The position numbers were made by a program, and so were the translations under genes. Of a DNA stretch of 64,000 nucleotides, positions 53,753 to 62,515 are shown in pieces (within the stretch, counting starts at the first letter, position 1; each line of letters opens with the position of its first letter). The notes under the pieces were generated by a model. It was not told the origin of the DNA. It saw nothing but the letters and a program-made list of their open reading frames with translations, and searched no databases. Origin of the DNA: Bhargavaea changchunensis (GTDB lineage: Bacteria; Bacillota; Bacilli; Bacillales_A; Planococcaceae); contig NZ_JBHTCT010000012.1 in NCBI RefSeq assembly GCF_042665595.1, positions 1-64,000 on the forward strand. Direction: 5' to 3'.

Positions 53753-55309
53753 TTATTCTCCCAACTGGGAATCAAAGTATTTGATGATGCCTTTGTAGAT
53801 GCCGTCTGTGGCCTGTTCCCGGTATTCCGGGTTTTTCACTCGGCGTTCTTCGGATAGGTTGCTGAGGAATCCGAGTTCGATAAGGATAGCGGGCTGCCGG
53901 TTTTCGCGCAGCACGAGATAATTGCCTTTCTGGACTCCGCGGTCCTTCAGATTCACTGATTTCCCGAGAGAATTATTGACATACTCCGCCAGGGATTCCT
54001 CAACCGACTTCTGATAATAGGTGGTGAACCCGCGGACCGAGTGATCGGTCGTGGCGTCGTAATGGAGGCTGATGAACGCATCGGCACCAGATTGGTTGCT
54101 GAGCGACACCCGCTTTCTCAAGCCCACGTATTCATCAGTTTCCCGGGTCAGGATGACCTCGGCGCCTGCCGCCCTCAGCTTGGATGACAGAAGTTCGGCA
54201 GTGGGAAGGGTGAGATCTTTTTCATTTGTCCCCCTCATGCCGGTCGTTCCGCCGTCATAGCCGCCGTGACCCGGGTCGATCACAAGTGTCAGTCCGCTCA
54301 GCGTTCCCGCTTTGCGATCTGCTTTTTCCTTTTTTTCTTTCTGCTGTTCGGCAGCCTCGCTGCCGACTGATACGACCCAGCTTGCCACATAAGCTTCCGT
54401 GCCGTCACTCAGTGAAATCCGATACCAGTCGCCTTCCAGTACACCGGTGTATGTCTGACCGGCAGCGGCACGGTCTACCACATTGGAGGAAGTTGAGGCG
54501 CTGCTGCGGAGATTCGTTCCGTCATAGAGGATTGTGACGGATGCGGATTGATTATCGGAAACCGATCCTGATCCGCCGGTGGAAGTGCCTGCGACAGCAC
54601 TGCCGGAAGAACGGACCCCATGGAAGGAATATACCCAGCCGTCCTTGCCTCCAATTGAGAGTCTGATCCAGTTGCCGTCGGTTTCGGTGATCGGATAGGA
54701 CTCTCCTTGGCGGACCACCGCAACTTTACCTGAGGTGAGGTCCGGTTTTTCCCTGACGTTAAGCGCAGATACGGAGACCGTGAACGATTCGTTTTCCGCT
54801 TTCGCCTTTTTGGTCTCGGGCTTGGCCGAGGAGGCGGTTATGTATTGGCTTGACACCCAGCCGCGAGTCCCGTTTACGGTCACTTCCGTCCATCCGCCCG
54901 AGGATCCGTGGGAAATGGCCTGCTCGCCGCGGTTCATCTTCAGCAGAACTGCCGAGGAAGTGGTCGGCTCTGCGCGCACATTCAGCCTGTCCACCTGCGA
55001 GATGACATTGTCCGATCCGGAAGCCGGTGCAGCCGACGTCTTAGTAAGGTAGGCGGCGATGTACCCTTTGGATGAACCTGCATCCACATAAAGCCAATCC
55101 CCCTCGGATCCGAGGATTTTGACGGTATCTCCCCGTTTCAGAGAGCCGGTTACGCTGTGGGTGAGCCCCGGGCCCGAGCGGATATTGATTGACTCTGTGT
55201 CGACGGTTACAGTGCCCGCCGCCCGGGCGATGCCGGATGTCCACTGGAATCCGAGCAGCAGTCCGCAGACCAGCAGGATGGATAATCCGATTTTTCGTTT
55301 GTATCTCAT
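53753..55309 (-). CDS. Secreted N-acetylmuramoyl-L-alanine amidase with SH3 repeats
   Basis: 518 aa. Signal peptide (about 1-31, ending ARAAG), four bacterial SH3 domains (about 33-92, 100-160, 170-232, 250-315), a Lys/Glu linker, then an Amidase_3 domain (about 338-515). Zinc and catalytic residues are in VIDPGHGGYDGGTTG, SLHYDAT and AILIELGFLSN. It cuts the stem peptide from muramic acid. B. subtilis has an amidase (YrvJ) near this place. AAGGAGGTGGATGA precedes the ATG. Confidence 0.9.
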   Translation of the reverse strand: MRYKRKIGLSILLVCGLLLGFQWTSGIARAAGTVTVDTESINIRSGPGLTHSVTGSLKRGDTVKILGSEGDWLYVDAGSSKGYIAAYLTKTSAAPASGSDNVISQVDRLNVRAEPTTSSAVLLKMNRGEQAISHGSSGGWTEVTVNGTRGWVSSQYITASSAKPETKKAKAENESFTVSVSALNVREKPDLTSGKVAVVRQGESYPITETDGNWIRLSIGGKDGWVYSFHGVRSSGSAVAGTSTGGSGSVSDNQSASVTILYDGTNLRSSASTSSNVVDRAAAGQTYTGVLEGDWYRISLSDGTEAYVASWVVSVGSEAAEQQKEKKEKADRKAGTLSGLTLVIDPGHGGYDGGTTGMRGTNEKDLTLPTAELLSSKLRAAGAEVILTRETDEYVGLRKRVSLSNQSGADAFISLHYDATTDHSVRGFTTYYQKSVEESLAEYVNNSLGKSVNLKDRGVQKGNYLVLRENRQPAILIELGFLSNLSEERRVKNPEYREQATDGIYKGIIKYFDSQLGE

Positions 55310-55424
55310 TCATCCACCTCCTTTAAGCTAAGTTTACGTTGAAGACACGGAGAATTCTATACCTTTTTCTAAAACGGTTGACAGTTGATTCTTAAGTCAT
55401 TAAGATAATGGTTAATTGAACTGG

Positions 55425-55699
55425 AATGGATGCCACTGACCGGAAAAGTAGCGGCCCATTGTCCTGTAAAGAGAGGGTGGGACCTAGGCTGAAATCCCGT
55501 CCGCAGGACAAGGACCGTGAACAACATCCGAGAGGCTCTTCTTCGAAAAGGGAGGATATCCCCGCGTAGGAGAAGACGGAACCGGCCGTTACCCGGACCG
55601 AGTGGGTGCAGCCGTGCTGTGCCAATCAGGGTGGAACCGCGGTGGCAGAAAACAAGCCTTCGTCCCTTGCAGAGATGCAGGGGACGAGGGCTTTTTTTC
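55425..55699 (+). promoter_or_regulatory. T-box riboswitch leader of hisS-aspS
   Basis: Stem I is closed by GGATG (55429-55433) with CATCC (55526-55530) and carries TTGTCCTG/CAGGACAA with the AGAGAGGGTGGGACC distal loop motif. The T-box sequence AGGGTGGAACCGCG is at 55628-55641. The terminator AGCCTTCGTCCCTTGC (55655-55670) pairs with GCAGGGGACGAGGGCT (55677-55692), then T7. Uncharged tRNA stabilises the antiterminator. The strand holding the specifier reads TGAACAA between the helices; I cannot assign His or Asp confidently. Confidence 0.92.
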
Positions 55700-55723
55700 A
55701 TTCCTGGGAAGGATGGGAAATCA

Positions 55724-56992
55724 ATGATGTTCAAAGTGCCTAGAGGAACAAAGGATCTGCTTCCGGTTGAAACGGGAAGCTGGCAGGCCGTCGAGTCACT
55801 GATCCGGGAAACGTGCCGGCTCTACAGGTACGAAGAGATCAGGACACCGGTTTTCGAACAGACTGAGCTGTTCACAAGAAGTGTCGGGGACACGACCGAT
55901 ATCGTCCAGAAGGAAATGTATACATTCGAAGACCGTGGCGGGCGCTCACTGACACTCCGTCCGGAAGGCACTGCGCCGGTCGTCCGGGCATTTGTCGAAA
56001 ACAAACTGTTCGGTTCGCCGGATCAGCCGGTGAAGCTCTACTACATGGGACCGATGTTCCGCTATGAACGCCAGCAGGCAGGACGCTATCGCCAGTTTGT
56101 GCAGTTCGGCGTGGAGGCGATCGGAAGCGATTCGCCCGCGATTGATGCGGAAGTCATCTCTCTCGCGATGGATGTGTATCAGCGTGCGGGGCTCAAAGAC
56201 CTTCGTCTCGTGATCAATTCGCTCGGCGATAAGGAAAGCCGGAATGCACACCGCGAAGCACTGATTCGCCATTTTGAGCCGTCGATCGGAGAGTTCTGCA
56301 GCGACTGCCAAAACCGGCTCCAGAAAAACCCGCTCCGGATTTTGGACTGCAAGGTGGACCGGGATCACCCGCTGATGAAAACCGCACCGGCTCTAACCGA
56401 CTACCTGAACGAAGAGTCCGCGGCTTACTTCGAAGAGGTGAAAACTTCTCTTGATGCACTCGGAATCGAGTATGTGGTCGATCCGAACCTTGTCAGGGGA
56501 CTGGACTACTACAACCACACCGCATTTGAAATCATGAGCACTTCAGATGGATTCGGTGCCATCACGACGCTCTGCGGGGGAGGACGCTACAACGGACTAT
56601 CGGAAGAAATCGGCGGTCCTGAAGCACCCGGCATCGGGTTTGCCATGAGCATCGAACGTTTCCTGATGGCGCTTGAGGCGGAAGGCAAGATGCCTGAGAC
56701 CGAGAGCAAGCTGGATGCATTCATCGTAGCCCTTGATGAAGAGTCGAGGAAAGAAGCGGTAAAAATTCTTGGAAACCTGCGCCGGGAAGGAATCGCGGCC
56801 GACATGGATTATATGGGCAGGAAGATGAAGGCCCAAATGAAGGCGGCAGACCGGCAGAAAGCCGGACATGTCATCGTCATCGGTGAAGATGAACTGAAAA
56901 ATGGAGCTGCCGGTGTCAAAAATATGGCGGACGGCACACAGGAGACGGTGGAATTTGCCCGTCTGGCAGAAGCCCTGAAAAGCAGATCTTGA
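55724..56992 (+). CDS. hisS: Histidyl-tRNA synthetase
   Basis: 422 aa from the ATG at 55724, after the T-box terminator. Class II motifs: motif 2 MFRYERQQAGRYRQF near 110, LVRGLDYYNHTAFE and GGGRYNGL (motif 3 region), and a C-terminal anticodon-binding domain. The frame is open upstream through the T-box but that part is not translated. Confidence 0.97.
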   Translation: MMFKVPRGTKDLLPVETGSWQAVESLIRETCRLYRYEEIRTPVFEQTELFTRSVGDTTDIVQKEMYTFEDRGGRSLTLRPEGTAPVVRAFVENKLFGSPDQPVKLYYMGPMFRYERQQAGRYRQFVQFGVEAIGSDSPAIDAEVISLAMDVYQRAGLKDLRLVINSLGDKESRNAHREALIRHFEPSIGEFCSDCQNRLQKNPLRILDCKVDRDHPLMKTAPALTDYLNEESAAYFEEVKTSLDALGIEYVVDPNLVRGLDYYNHTAFEIMSTSDGFGAITTLCGGGRYNGLSEEIGGPEAPGIGFAMSIERFLMALEAEGKMPETESKLDAFIVALDEESRKEAVKILGNLRREGIAADMDYMGRKMKAQMKAADRQKAGHVIVIGEDELKNGAAGVKNMADGTQETVEFARLAEALKSRS

Positions 56993-57013
56993 GTGGAGGA
57001 AGGAAGAGCAGAC

Positions 57014-58774
57014 ATGAAGAGAACCAACTATTGCGGTGAAGTCACCGAGACACAGATCGGTCAAAAAGTCGTTCTGAAAGGATGGGTGCAGCGGCGGCGG
57101 GACCTTGGTGGTCTGATTTTCGTCGATCTCCGCGACCGTACGGGAATCGTCCAGGTCGTATTTAATCCGGACTTTTCGGGAGAGGCCATGCAGGCGGGCG
57201 ACCGCCTGCGCAACGAATTCGTCGTTGAAGTGCGGGGAACTGTGATCGGCCGGCAGGAGAATCAGGTGAACCCGAACCTCAAGACCGGTATGATCGAGGT
57301 CCAGGCTGAAGAAATCGACATCATCAACGAAGCGAAGAATCCGCCGTTCGTCATTGATGATGCAGCTAATGTAGGCGAGGAAACGCGGCTCAAATACCGT
57401 TATCTGGACCTGCGCCGCCCTGAAATGTACCGGACGTTCAAGATGCGCTCCGACATCATGAAGACCGTGCGGAATTTCCTGGACGACAACGGCTTCATGG
57501 AAGTCGAGACCCCTTACCTCACAAAGTCGACTCCGGAAGGCGCCCGCGACTACCTCGTTCCGAGCCGGGTCCACGATGGGGAGTTTTATGCGCTTCCGCA
57601 GTCTCCGCAACTTTTCAAGCAGCTGCTCATGGTGTCAGGGTTCGACAAGTATTACCAGATTGTCCGATGCTTCCGTGACGAAGACCTGCGGGCTGACCGG
57701 CAGCCGGAATTCACCCAGATCGACATGGAGATGAGCTTTGTCGAAATGGAGGACGTCATCGAACTGAACGAAGCGCTGATCCAAAAAGTCTTGAAGGACG
57801 TCAAAGGCGCAGATGTACCTGTGCCGTTCCAGCGCATGACTTATGACGAAGCTATGTCCCGTTATGGTTCCGACAAGCCGGACGTGCGTTTCGGACTTGA
57901 ACTGCAGGATGTTTCCGAAGTGGTTTCCGACTCCGCTTTCAAGGTGTTCGCAGGTGCGGTGTCCTCCGGCGGACAGGTCAAGGCGATCAATGTCAAAGGT
58001 GCTGCCGGAGATTATTCCCGTAAAGACATTGACGCTCTCGGCGAGTTCGCGGGACGATACGGTGCCAAGGGACTTGCCTGGATGAAAGTCGAGGATGACG
58101 GATTAAAGGGCCCGATTGCCAAATTCTTTGAAGGCGAGACGGCAGAACAGCTGAAATCTGCACTTGAAGCGGAGTCGGGAGACCTTCTGCTCTTCGTTGC
58201 CGACAAAAAGCAGGTCGTCGCAGACGCACTCGGCGCTCTCCGGCTGAAACTCGGCAAGGAGCGTGGCCTGATCGACGAATCCCGCTACGCCTTTTTGTGG
58301 GTGACCGACTGGCCGCTGTTTGAGTACGACGAAGGAGACGGGCGCTTCTATGCCGCACACCACCCGTTCACGATGCCTGTCCGGGAAGACATCGAAAAGC
58401 TCGGAACGGAACCTCAGAAAGTCCGCGCAATGGCCTACGATATGGTGCTGAACGGCTTTGAACTCGGCGGAGGCTCTCTCCGGATCTATGAGCGTGATAT
58501 CCAGGAAAAAATGTTCACCGCGCTCGGGTTCTCCGAGGAAGAAGCAAAGGCCCAGTTCGGATTTTTGCTGGATGCCTTTGACTATGGCACGCCGCCGCAC
58601 GGCGGAATCGCATTCGGGCTCGACCGGCTAGCCATGCTCCTTTCTGGCGCATCCAGCCTGCGCGATGTCATCGCTTTCCCTAAAACAGCAAGCGCCAGCG
58701 ACCTCATGGTGGAGGCGCCGTCAGGAGTATCCGACGCGCAACTCGAGGAACTGGGTATAAAGCTCCGGAAGTAA
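57014..58774 (+). CDS. aspS: Aspartyl-tRNA synthetase
   Basis: 586 aa from the ATG at 57014 (TGGAGGAAGGAAGAG upstream). N-terminal OB-fold anticodon domain (GWVQRRRDLGGLIFVDLRDR), class II core with FRDEDLRADRQPEFTQID, bacterial GAD insert (about 280-420) and motif 3 GIAFGLDRLAMLL. Transcribed with hisS under the T-box. Confidence 0.97.
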   Translation: MKRTNYCGEVTETQIGQKVVLKGWVQRRRDLGGLIFVDLRDRTGIVQVVFNPDFSGEAMQAGDRLRNEFVVEVRGTVIGRQENQVNPNLKTGMIEVQAEEIDIINEAKNPPFVIDDAANVGEETRLKYRYLDLRRPEMYRTFKMRSDIMKTVRNFLDDNGFMEVETPYLTKSTPEGARDYLVPSRVHDGEFYALPQSPQLFKQLLMVSGFDKYYQIVRCFRDEDLRADRQPEFTQIDMEMSFVEMEDVIELNEALIQKVLKDVKGADVPVPFQRMTYDEAMSRYGSDKPDVRFGLELQDVSEVVSDSAFKVFAGAVSSGGQVKAINVKGAAGDYSRKDIDALGEFAGRYGAKGLAWMKVEDDGLKGPIAKFFEGETAEQLKSALEAESGDLLLFVADKKQVVADALGALRLKLGKERGLIDESRYAFLWVTDWPLFEYDEGDGRFYAAHHPFTMPVREDIEKLGTEPQKVRAMAYDMVLNGFELGGGSLRIYERDIQEKMFTALGFSEEEAKAQFGFLLDAFDYGTPPHGGIAFGLDRLAMLLSGASSLRDVIAFPKTASASDLMVEAPSGVSDAQLEELGIKLRK

Positions 58775-58804
58775 AAATAAGGCAGAAGCCGCATTCGTTC
58801 AGCG

Positions 58805-58833
58805 TTGATTCGAAGATGAAGATATGTTACTAT
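58805..58833 (+). promoter_or_regulatory. 6S RNA promoter
   Basis: A -35 TTGATT (58805-58810), a 17-nt spacer and -10 TACTAT (58828-58833); the RNA should start near 58841. Confidence 0.65.
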
Positions 58834-58840
58834 TAATTCC

Positions 58841-59030
58841 AATACAGATCCTGATGTGTTCGTTATTTGTCTATCAGTTTTGACCGAACATTTAAATCGT
58901 AAGGGAGTCCGAATACCGGCATTGCTGGCATGCCCCCTAGGGGGAAGTCAAACGTGGCGGTGAGGACACCCACCTGCCTTGTGCGGGTTCAAAACGATTA
59001 CCCAAAGACGGCACGATCGGGATCTGTCCC
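58841..59030 (+). ncRNA. ssrS: 6S RNA (BsrA/SsrS type)
   Basis: ACAGATCC (58844-58851) pairs perfectly with GGATCTGT (59020-59027), closing a long imperfect rod with a central bubble, the 6S shape. Internal stretches CTGATGTG, GCATGCCCCCTAGGGGGAAG, TCAAACGTGG and GGTTCAAAACGATTACCC resemble B. subtilis 6S-1 RNA, whose gene is also between aspS and tcdA (yrvM). It would bind the housekeeping RNA polymerase in stationary phase. Confidence 0.85.
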
Positions 59031-59043
59031 ATTTTGACTGACC

Positions 59044-59074
59044 GCCTCCCGCATGAGCGGGAGGCTTTTATTTT
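59044..59074 (+). terminator. 6S RNA terminator
   Basis: GCCTCCCGC (59044-59052), ATGA loop, GCGGGAGGC (59057-59065), then TTTTATTTT. Confidence 0.92.
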
Positions 59075-59098
59075 CGATTGTGAAAGGAAGGAACTCCC

Positions 59099-59863
59099 AT
59101 GCTGCACCAGTTTTCCAGAAATGAACTCTCAGTCGGCAAAGAGGGTCTGGACCGTTACAGGCAGACGACTGTCGCCATTCTCGGCGTTGGAGGAGTCGGC
59201 TCATTCGCGGCAGAAGCCTGCGCGCGGACGGGAATCGGCCGCATCATCCTGATAGACAAGGACGAAGTCGACATCACGAATGTCAACCGGCAGCTTGTCG
59301 CCTACATGTCTACGATCGGGAAGAAAAAAGCCGATATTATGAAAGATCGGATTGCGGACATCAATCCGGACTGCGATGTGATCACACTCAATATGTTCTA
59401 TACAGAAGAAACAGCGGACCAGCTGTTCGATCTGAATCCTGACTATGTGATCGATGCGTCCGACACAATCGCCTATAAGATCCACCTGATCAAAGAGTGT
59501 GTGAAGCGCGGCGTGAAAGTCATCTCCTGCATGGGGGTAGCACGCAAAACCGATCCGACGCGGCTGACGATCACGGACATCTCGAAGACCCACACCGATC
59601 CCCTGGCCAAAGTCATCCGGACGACCCTGCGCAAGGAAGGTATCCGCAAAGGCGTCCCGGTCGTTTTCTCCGACGAAAGCCCGATCATCTCGAAAGAAGA
59701 AGTGAACGAGGTGGTGGGGAAGCCGGATGCCAAGATCCGCAAGGCCAAAATGCCTCCTGCATCCAATGCATTCGTCCCATCAACCGCAGGATTATTCTGC
59801 GCTTCCTGGGTACTGAATGACATCGTAAAAGACATTGAGATCAAGCGAGTGAAAGGCGAATAA
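59099..59863 (+). CDS. tcdA: tRNA threonylcarbamoyladenosine dehydratase TcdA
   Basis: 254 aa, E1/ThiF-like fold. Nucleotide-binding ILGVGGVGSFAAEACARTGI at about 27-46, then DKDEVDITNVNRQL. It cyclises t6A37 in ANN-decoding tRNAs (ct6A). The B. subtilis equivalent is yrvM, in the same position. AAAGGAAGGAACTCCC precedes the ATG. Confidence 0.92.
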   Translation: MLHQFSRNELSVGKEGLDRYRQTTVAILGVGGVGSFAAEACARTGIGRIILIDKDEVDITNVNRQLVAYMSTIGKKKADIMKDRIADINPDCDVITLNMFYTEETADQLFDLNPDYVIDASDTIAYKIHLIKECVKRGVKVISCMGVARKTDPTRLTITDISKTHTDPLAKVIRTTLRKEGIRKGVPVVFSDESPIISKEEVNEVVGKPDAKIRKAKMPPASNAFVPSTAGLFCASWVLNDIVKDIEIKRVKGE

Positions 59864-59910
59864 AATTAAATCCTTTCCCATTCCGATTGCCTCAATAAGC
59901 TTTATGGCGG

Positions 59911-60100
59911 ATTGAAGCGGAGGGCCCGAGACACCTGCGGGAAAAGCGTTAGCCGAAGACCCCGCAGAGCGCAGCTTCAGGAGTGCAGCTAATGCTGCTC
60001 AACGCTTTCGCTTTTGAGCGCAGACGCCAAACTGCGCATTGGCGCCGGCAACGCCCGCGGTAAGCGAGGGCCCGCAGCGGAAATCCGAAGGGTTTCAAGG
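59911..60100 (+). repeat. Dispersed Bacillales repeat, copy D (long form)
   Basis: It begins GGAGGGCCCGAGACACCTGC, ends CCGCAGCGGAAATCC and is continued by GAAGGGTTTCAAGG, like copy A. It carries about 70 extra bases (roughly 59975-60045) with their own inverted repeats (GCAGC/GCTGC, GCGCAG/CTGCGC) that other copies lack. Confidence 0.8.
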
Positions 60101-60110
60101 AAAAGAAAAA

Positions 60111-60150
60111 ACTGCAGACAAAGGAGCCATACACTCACTTTGTCTACAGT
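60111..60150. repeat. CAGACAAAG hairpin attached to repeat copy D
   Basis: ACTGCAGACAAAG (60111-60123) pairs with CTTTGTCTACAGT (60138-60150) with one mismatch; nearly identical to 81-120. Confidence 0.8.
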
Positions 60151-60153
60151 CTG

Positions 60154-60184
60154 AAATCCGTTCCCATCCGGGAACGGATTTTTC
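60154..60184 (+). terminator. Terminator after tcdA region
   Basis: AAATCCGTTCCC (60154-60165), loop, GGGAACGGATTT (60170-60181) and T's. Confidence 0.9.
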
Positions 60185-60225
60185 AATTTGTTATTCGGGA
60201 AGAGCAATAAATAGTTTTTTTATGT

Positions 60226-60325
60226 TAACCGGAAACAAGGACTGGTGAGTTGAAATACGGAATGTGAAACTGCAACATGGCCCCCGAAGTTGAAACGAGG
60301 ATTGCGAAGTTGATGTAACCGCTTG
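60226..60325 (+). repeat. Five-unit, 20-nt periodic array upstream of cwlJ
   Basis: Units begin at 60226, 60246, 60266, 60286 and 60306. Shared pieces are GAGTTGAAAT, GAAACTGCAA, GAAGTTGAAA and GAAGTTGATG at the unit starts, and GAAACAAGGACTGG (60232) versus GAAACGAGGATTGC (60292) exactly three periods apart. The period equals that of the 28471 array but the core differs. No NERD gene is adjacent. Confidence 0.6.
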
Positions 60326-60346
60326 ACATCTTTGTAGGCTGTTTTG

Positions 60347-60354
60347 AATACAAT
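60347..60354 (+). promoter_or_regulatory. Possible sigma-E -10 of cwlJ
   Basis: AATACAAT at 60347-60354 resembles the sigma-E -10 CATACAAT, 21 bp before the start codon; TTGACA at 60323 lies 18 bp upstream of this box, longer than a sigma-E spacer. In B. subtilis cwlJ is a mother-cell gene. Confidence 0.4.
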
Positions 60355-60375
60355 TCTTGATAGAGGTGATGTAAA

Positions 60376-60816
60376 GTGGCGAGAGTGAAATATAGGGATA
60401 AGGACATTGATTTAATTGCACGAATGATGCGGGCAGAGGCTGAGGGTGAAGGGCAACTTGGGATGCTTATGGTTGGGAATGTCATTGTAAATCGAGCAGT
60501 AGCTGATTGTTTGGATTTTAGGGATGTAAGAACCATAGAGGATGTAATTTTTCAGGTTCAAGGTGGAAATTATTCCTTTGAAGCAGTACAAAAAGGTAAT
60601 TTATTTTATAGTCCAGCAAGAGAGGTAGAAAGAAGATTGGCACGACAAGTAGTAAATTATTGGGGACAACATCCTTCTAAGTATTCTCTTTGGTATTTTA
60701 ATCCGTATGCTCCGTGTCCACCTACATGGTATGGTCAACCATTTTCAGGACAATTTAAACAACATTGTTATTATGAGCCACAGGCTAATACATGCGAAAG
60801 TGTTTATTCGTACTAA
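60376..60816 (+). CDS. cwlJ: Spore cortex-lytic protein CwlJ
   Basis: 146 aa, SleB/CwlJ hydrolase family without signal peptide. DIDLIARMMRAEAEGEGQLG carries the catalytic Glu; KYSLWYFNPYAPCPPTWYGQ and EPQANTCESVY match CwlJ closely, and length fits CwlJ rather than SleB. It degrades cortex during Ca-dipicolinate germination. GTG start after AGAGGTGATG. The gene is far more AT-rich than its neighbours. B. subtilis cwlJ lies elsewhere with gerQ; no gerQ is seen here. Confidence 0.88.
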   Translation: MARVKYRDKDIDLIARMMRAEAEGEGQLGMLMVGNVIVNRAVADCLDFRDVRTIEDVIFQVQGGNYSFEAVQKGNLFYSPAREVERRLARQVVNYWGQHPSKYSLWYFNPYAPCPPTWYGQPFSGQFKQHCYYEPQANTCESVYSY

Positions 60817-60991
60817 AAAAGCTTGGTGAGGTTGTTACTTGTTCTTCACATTAACGAGAAGTTATATGTAGTATGATTTTTGGCCGTATTCATAATTTCT
60901 ACTTATGATAGAAAAACAATTTTTGCTTCTCCTGATTTTCTTTAGTTCCGTTTGCAAAATATTTATGCCAGTGTACATACCAAACATAGAT

Positions 60992-61037
60992 AAATCGGAT
61001 ACAAAGGTATTACTTCTGAGTCCGATTTGTCTTTTGT
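60992..61037 (+). terminator. Possible terminator in the cwlJ-rarA gap
   Basis: AAATCGGA (60992-60999) pairs with TCCGATTT (61021-61028) across a 21-nt loop, then a T-rich stretch. The rest of the AT-rich gap (60817-60991) shows no convincing gene. Confidence 0.5.
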
Positions 61038-61075
61038 TACATATATAGTACCAATCCCTCTCCGCCATCCAATTA

Positions 61076-61106
61076 AAAGAAGCCGTTCCGGCCGGACGGC
61101 TTCTTT
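61076..61106 (-). terminator. rarA terminator
   Basis: AAAGAAGCCGT (61076-61086) and ACGGCTTCTTT (61096-61106) with a GC-rich middle; minus-strand T-run follows. It overlaps the last bases of the rarA stop region. Confidence 0.85.
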
Positions 61107-62391
61107 ATGTTTGCTTCACAAATTGTTTCAGCTTTTTATAGATGCCGGCCATCTTTTTCTCCTTGCCGGCGATGACAGGTTCATAGAACCGCTCATCAGC
61201 CACTTTGTCGGGGAGGTACTGCTGGCTGGTCCAGCCGCCGAATTCCCCGAGCGGGGTGTCGTGGGGATACTTGTATCCGGTATGTCCGAGAGCCGCGGCG
61301 CCGGCGTAGTGCGCATCCTTGAGGTGCTGGGGAATCTCCCCTGTGTCTCCGGCATGGATCCTGGAGGCCGCCGCGTCAAATGCCCGGTATGCTGAGTTGG
61401 ATTTTTCGGAGAGGCACATCTCGATGACTGCAACGCTTAGGGGAATCCGGGCCTCCGGCATGCCGAGGCGCTCAGCAGACTGTGTCGCTGCCAGCACATG
61501 TGCGCCGACCTGGGGATTGGCGAGACCGATATCCTCATAGGCCATGACGAGGAGCCTTCTGCACACGGCCGTCAGGTCACCCGATTCCAGCAGATGAGCC
61601 AAGTAGAAGACGGCCGCATCCGTGTCACTGCCGCGCACGGATTTTTGGAGGGCGGACAGGAGATTATAGAAATGGGAACCGTTCTTGTCCCCGAATACAC
61701 CGGTTCGCCCGATCAGGCTCTTGATCACTGCATCTTCAACAGTTGTCGTGCCGTCTTCCTCATCAGAGGCCAGCACTGCCGATTCAAGCAGTGTCAGTGC
61801 CTTTCGGGCATCGCCGCCCGCGCCTTCAGCCAGACGGACGATCTGATCATCGGTGATCCGGATCTCCATCCGTCCGAGCCCTCGGTCTCCGTCCGAGAGC
61901 GCCCGGCGGATCAGCGCCTCGATATCCCCGGTTTCCAGACCTTTCAGCTGGAGTATTTCGCCGCATCTTGAACGGATTGCGGGGTTCACATCATGGAACG
62001 GGTTTTCGGTAGTGGCACCGATCAGGACGATCGATCCATTCTCCACATGCGGGAGAAGGGCGTCCTGCTGGAGCTTGTTGAAACGGTGGATCTCGTCGAG
62101 GAAGAGAATGACCTTTCCGGTAACCCGGGCTTCGTCAACGACCCGTTCCACATCTTTTTTGCCGGACACGGTGGCGTTCAGAGCGATGAACGGCAGGCCG
62201 CTGGTCCCCGCAATCGCATGCGCGAGGGACGTCTTGCCGACGCCGGGGCGGCCATACAGGAGCATCGATGGCACGTGACCGTTCTTGATCATCCGGTACA
62301 GAGCGGTCCCTTCACCGATGATATGCTGCTGGCCGGCGATCTCGTCGATCGTTTTCGGCCTCATCCTGTAGGCGAGCGGTTCGTTCTGCAT
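61105..62391 (-). CDS. rarA: Replication-associated recombination protein RarA (MgsA)
   Basis: 428 aa from MQNEPLAYRMRP (GAAAGGGCTG upstream); the frame extends 20 codons further without a start signal. AAA+ domain with Walker A GRPGVGKTSLA near 46 and Walker B LFLDEIHRFN near 95, plus the C-terminal tetramerisation region (YKYPHDTPLGEF). It acts at stalled forks. Divergent from cymR. Confidence 0.94.
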   Translation of the reverse strand: MQNEPLAYRMRPKTIDEIAGQQHIIGEGTALYRMIKNGHVPSMLLYGRPGVGKTSLAHAIAGTSGLPFIALNATVSGKKDVERVVDEARVTGKVILFLDEIHRFNKLQQDALLPHVENGSIVLIGATTENPFHDVNPAIRSRCGEILQLKGLETGDIEALIRRALSDGDRGLGRMEIRITDDQIVRLAEGAGGDARKALTLLESAVLASDEEDGTTTVEDAVIKSLIGRTGVFGDKNGSHFYNLLSALQKSVRGSDTDAAVFYLAHLLESGDLTAVCRRLLVMAYEDIGLANPQVGAHVLAATQSAERLGMPEARIPLSVAVIEMCLSEKSNSAYRAFDAAASRIHAGDTGEIPQHLKDAHYAGAAALGHTGYKYPHDTPLGEFGGWTSQQYLPDKVADERFYEPVIAGKEKKMAGIYKKLKQFVKQT

Positions 62392-62422
62392 GAAATCAGC
62401 CCTTTCTTTCGTCCATCCTTCC

Positions 62423-62481
62423 ATTATACAGCTTATCCCGGGACTCTTCATGCGCAGGGCCGGGAATTGATGTGCTATAAT
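62423..62481. promoter_or_regulatory. Divergent rarA and cymR promoters
   Basis: Plus strand: TGCTATAAT with TATAAT at 62476-62481, an extended -10 for cymR. Minus strand: TATAAT at 62428-62423 for rarA. Neither has a strong -35. Confidence 0.55.
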
Positions 62482-62515
62482 GGCGGATAGAAAAGCGCAG
62501 GGTAGAGGTGTATCG

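Noticed and set aside
60862..61068. Minus-strand 68-codon frame in the cwlJ-rarA gap
   Set aside because: No ribosome site and no recognisable domain; it lies across a terminator-like hairpin in AT-rich DNA.
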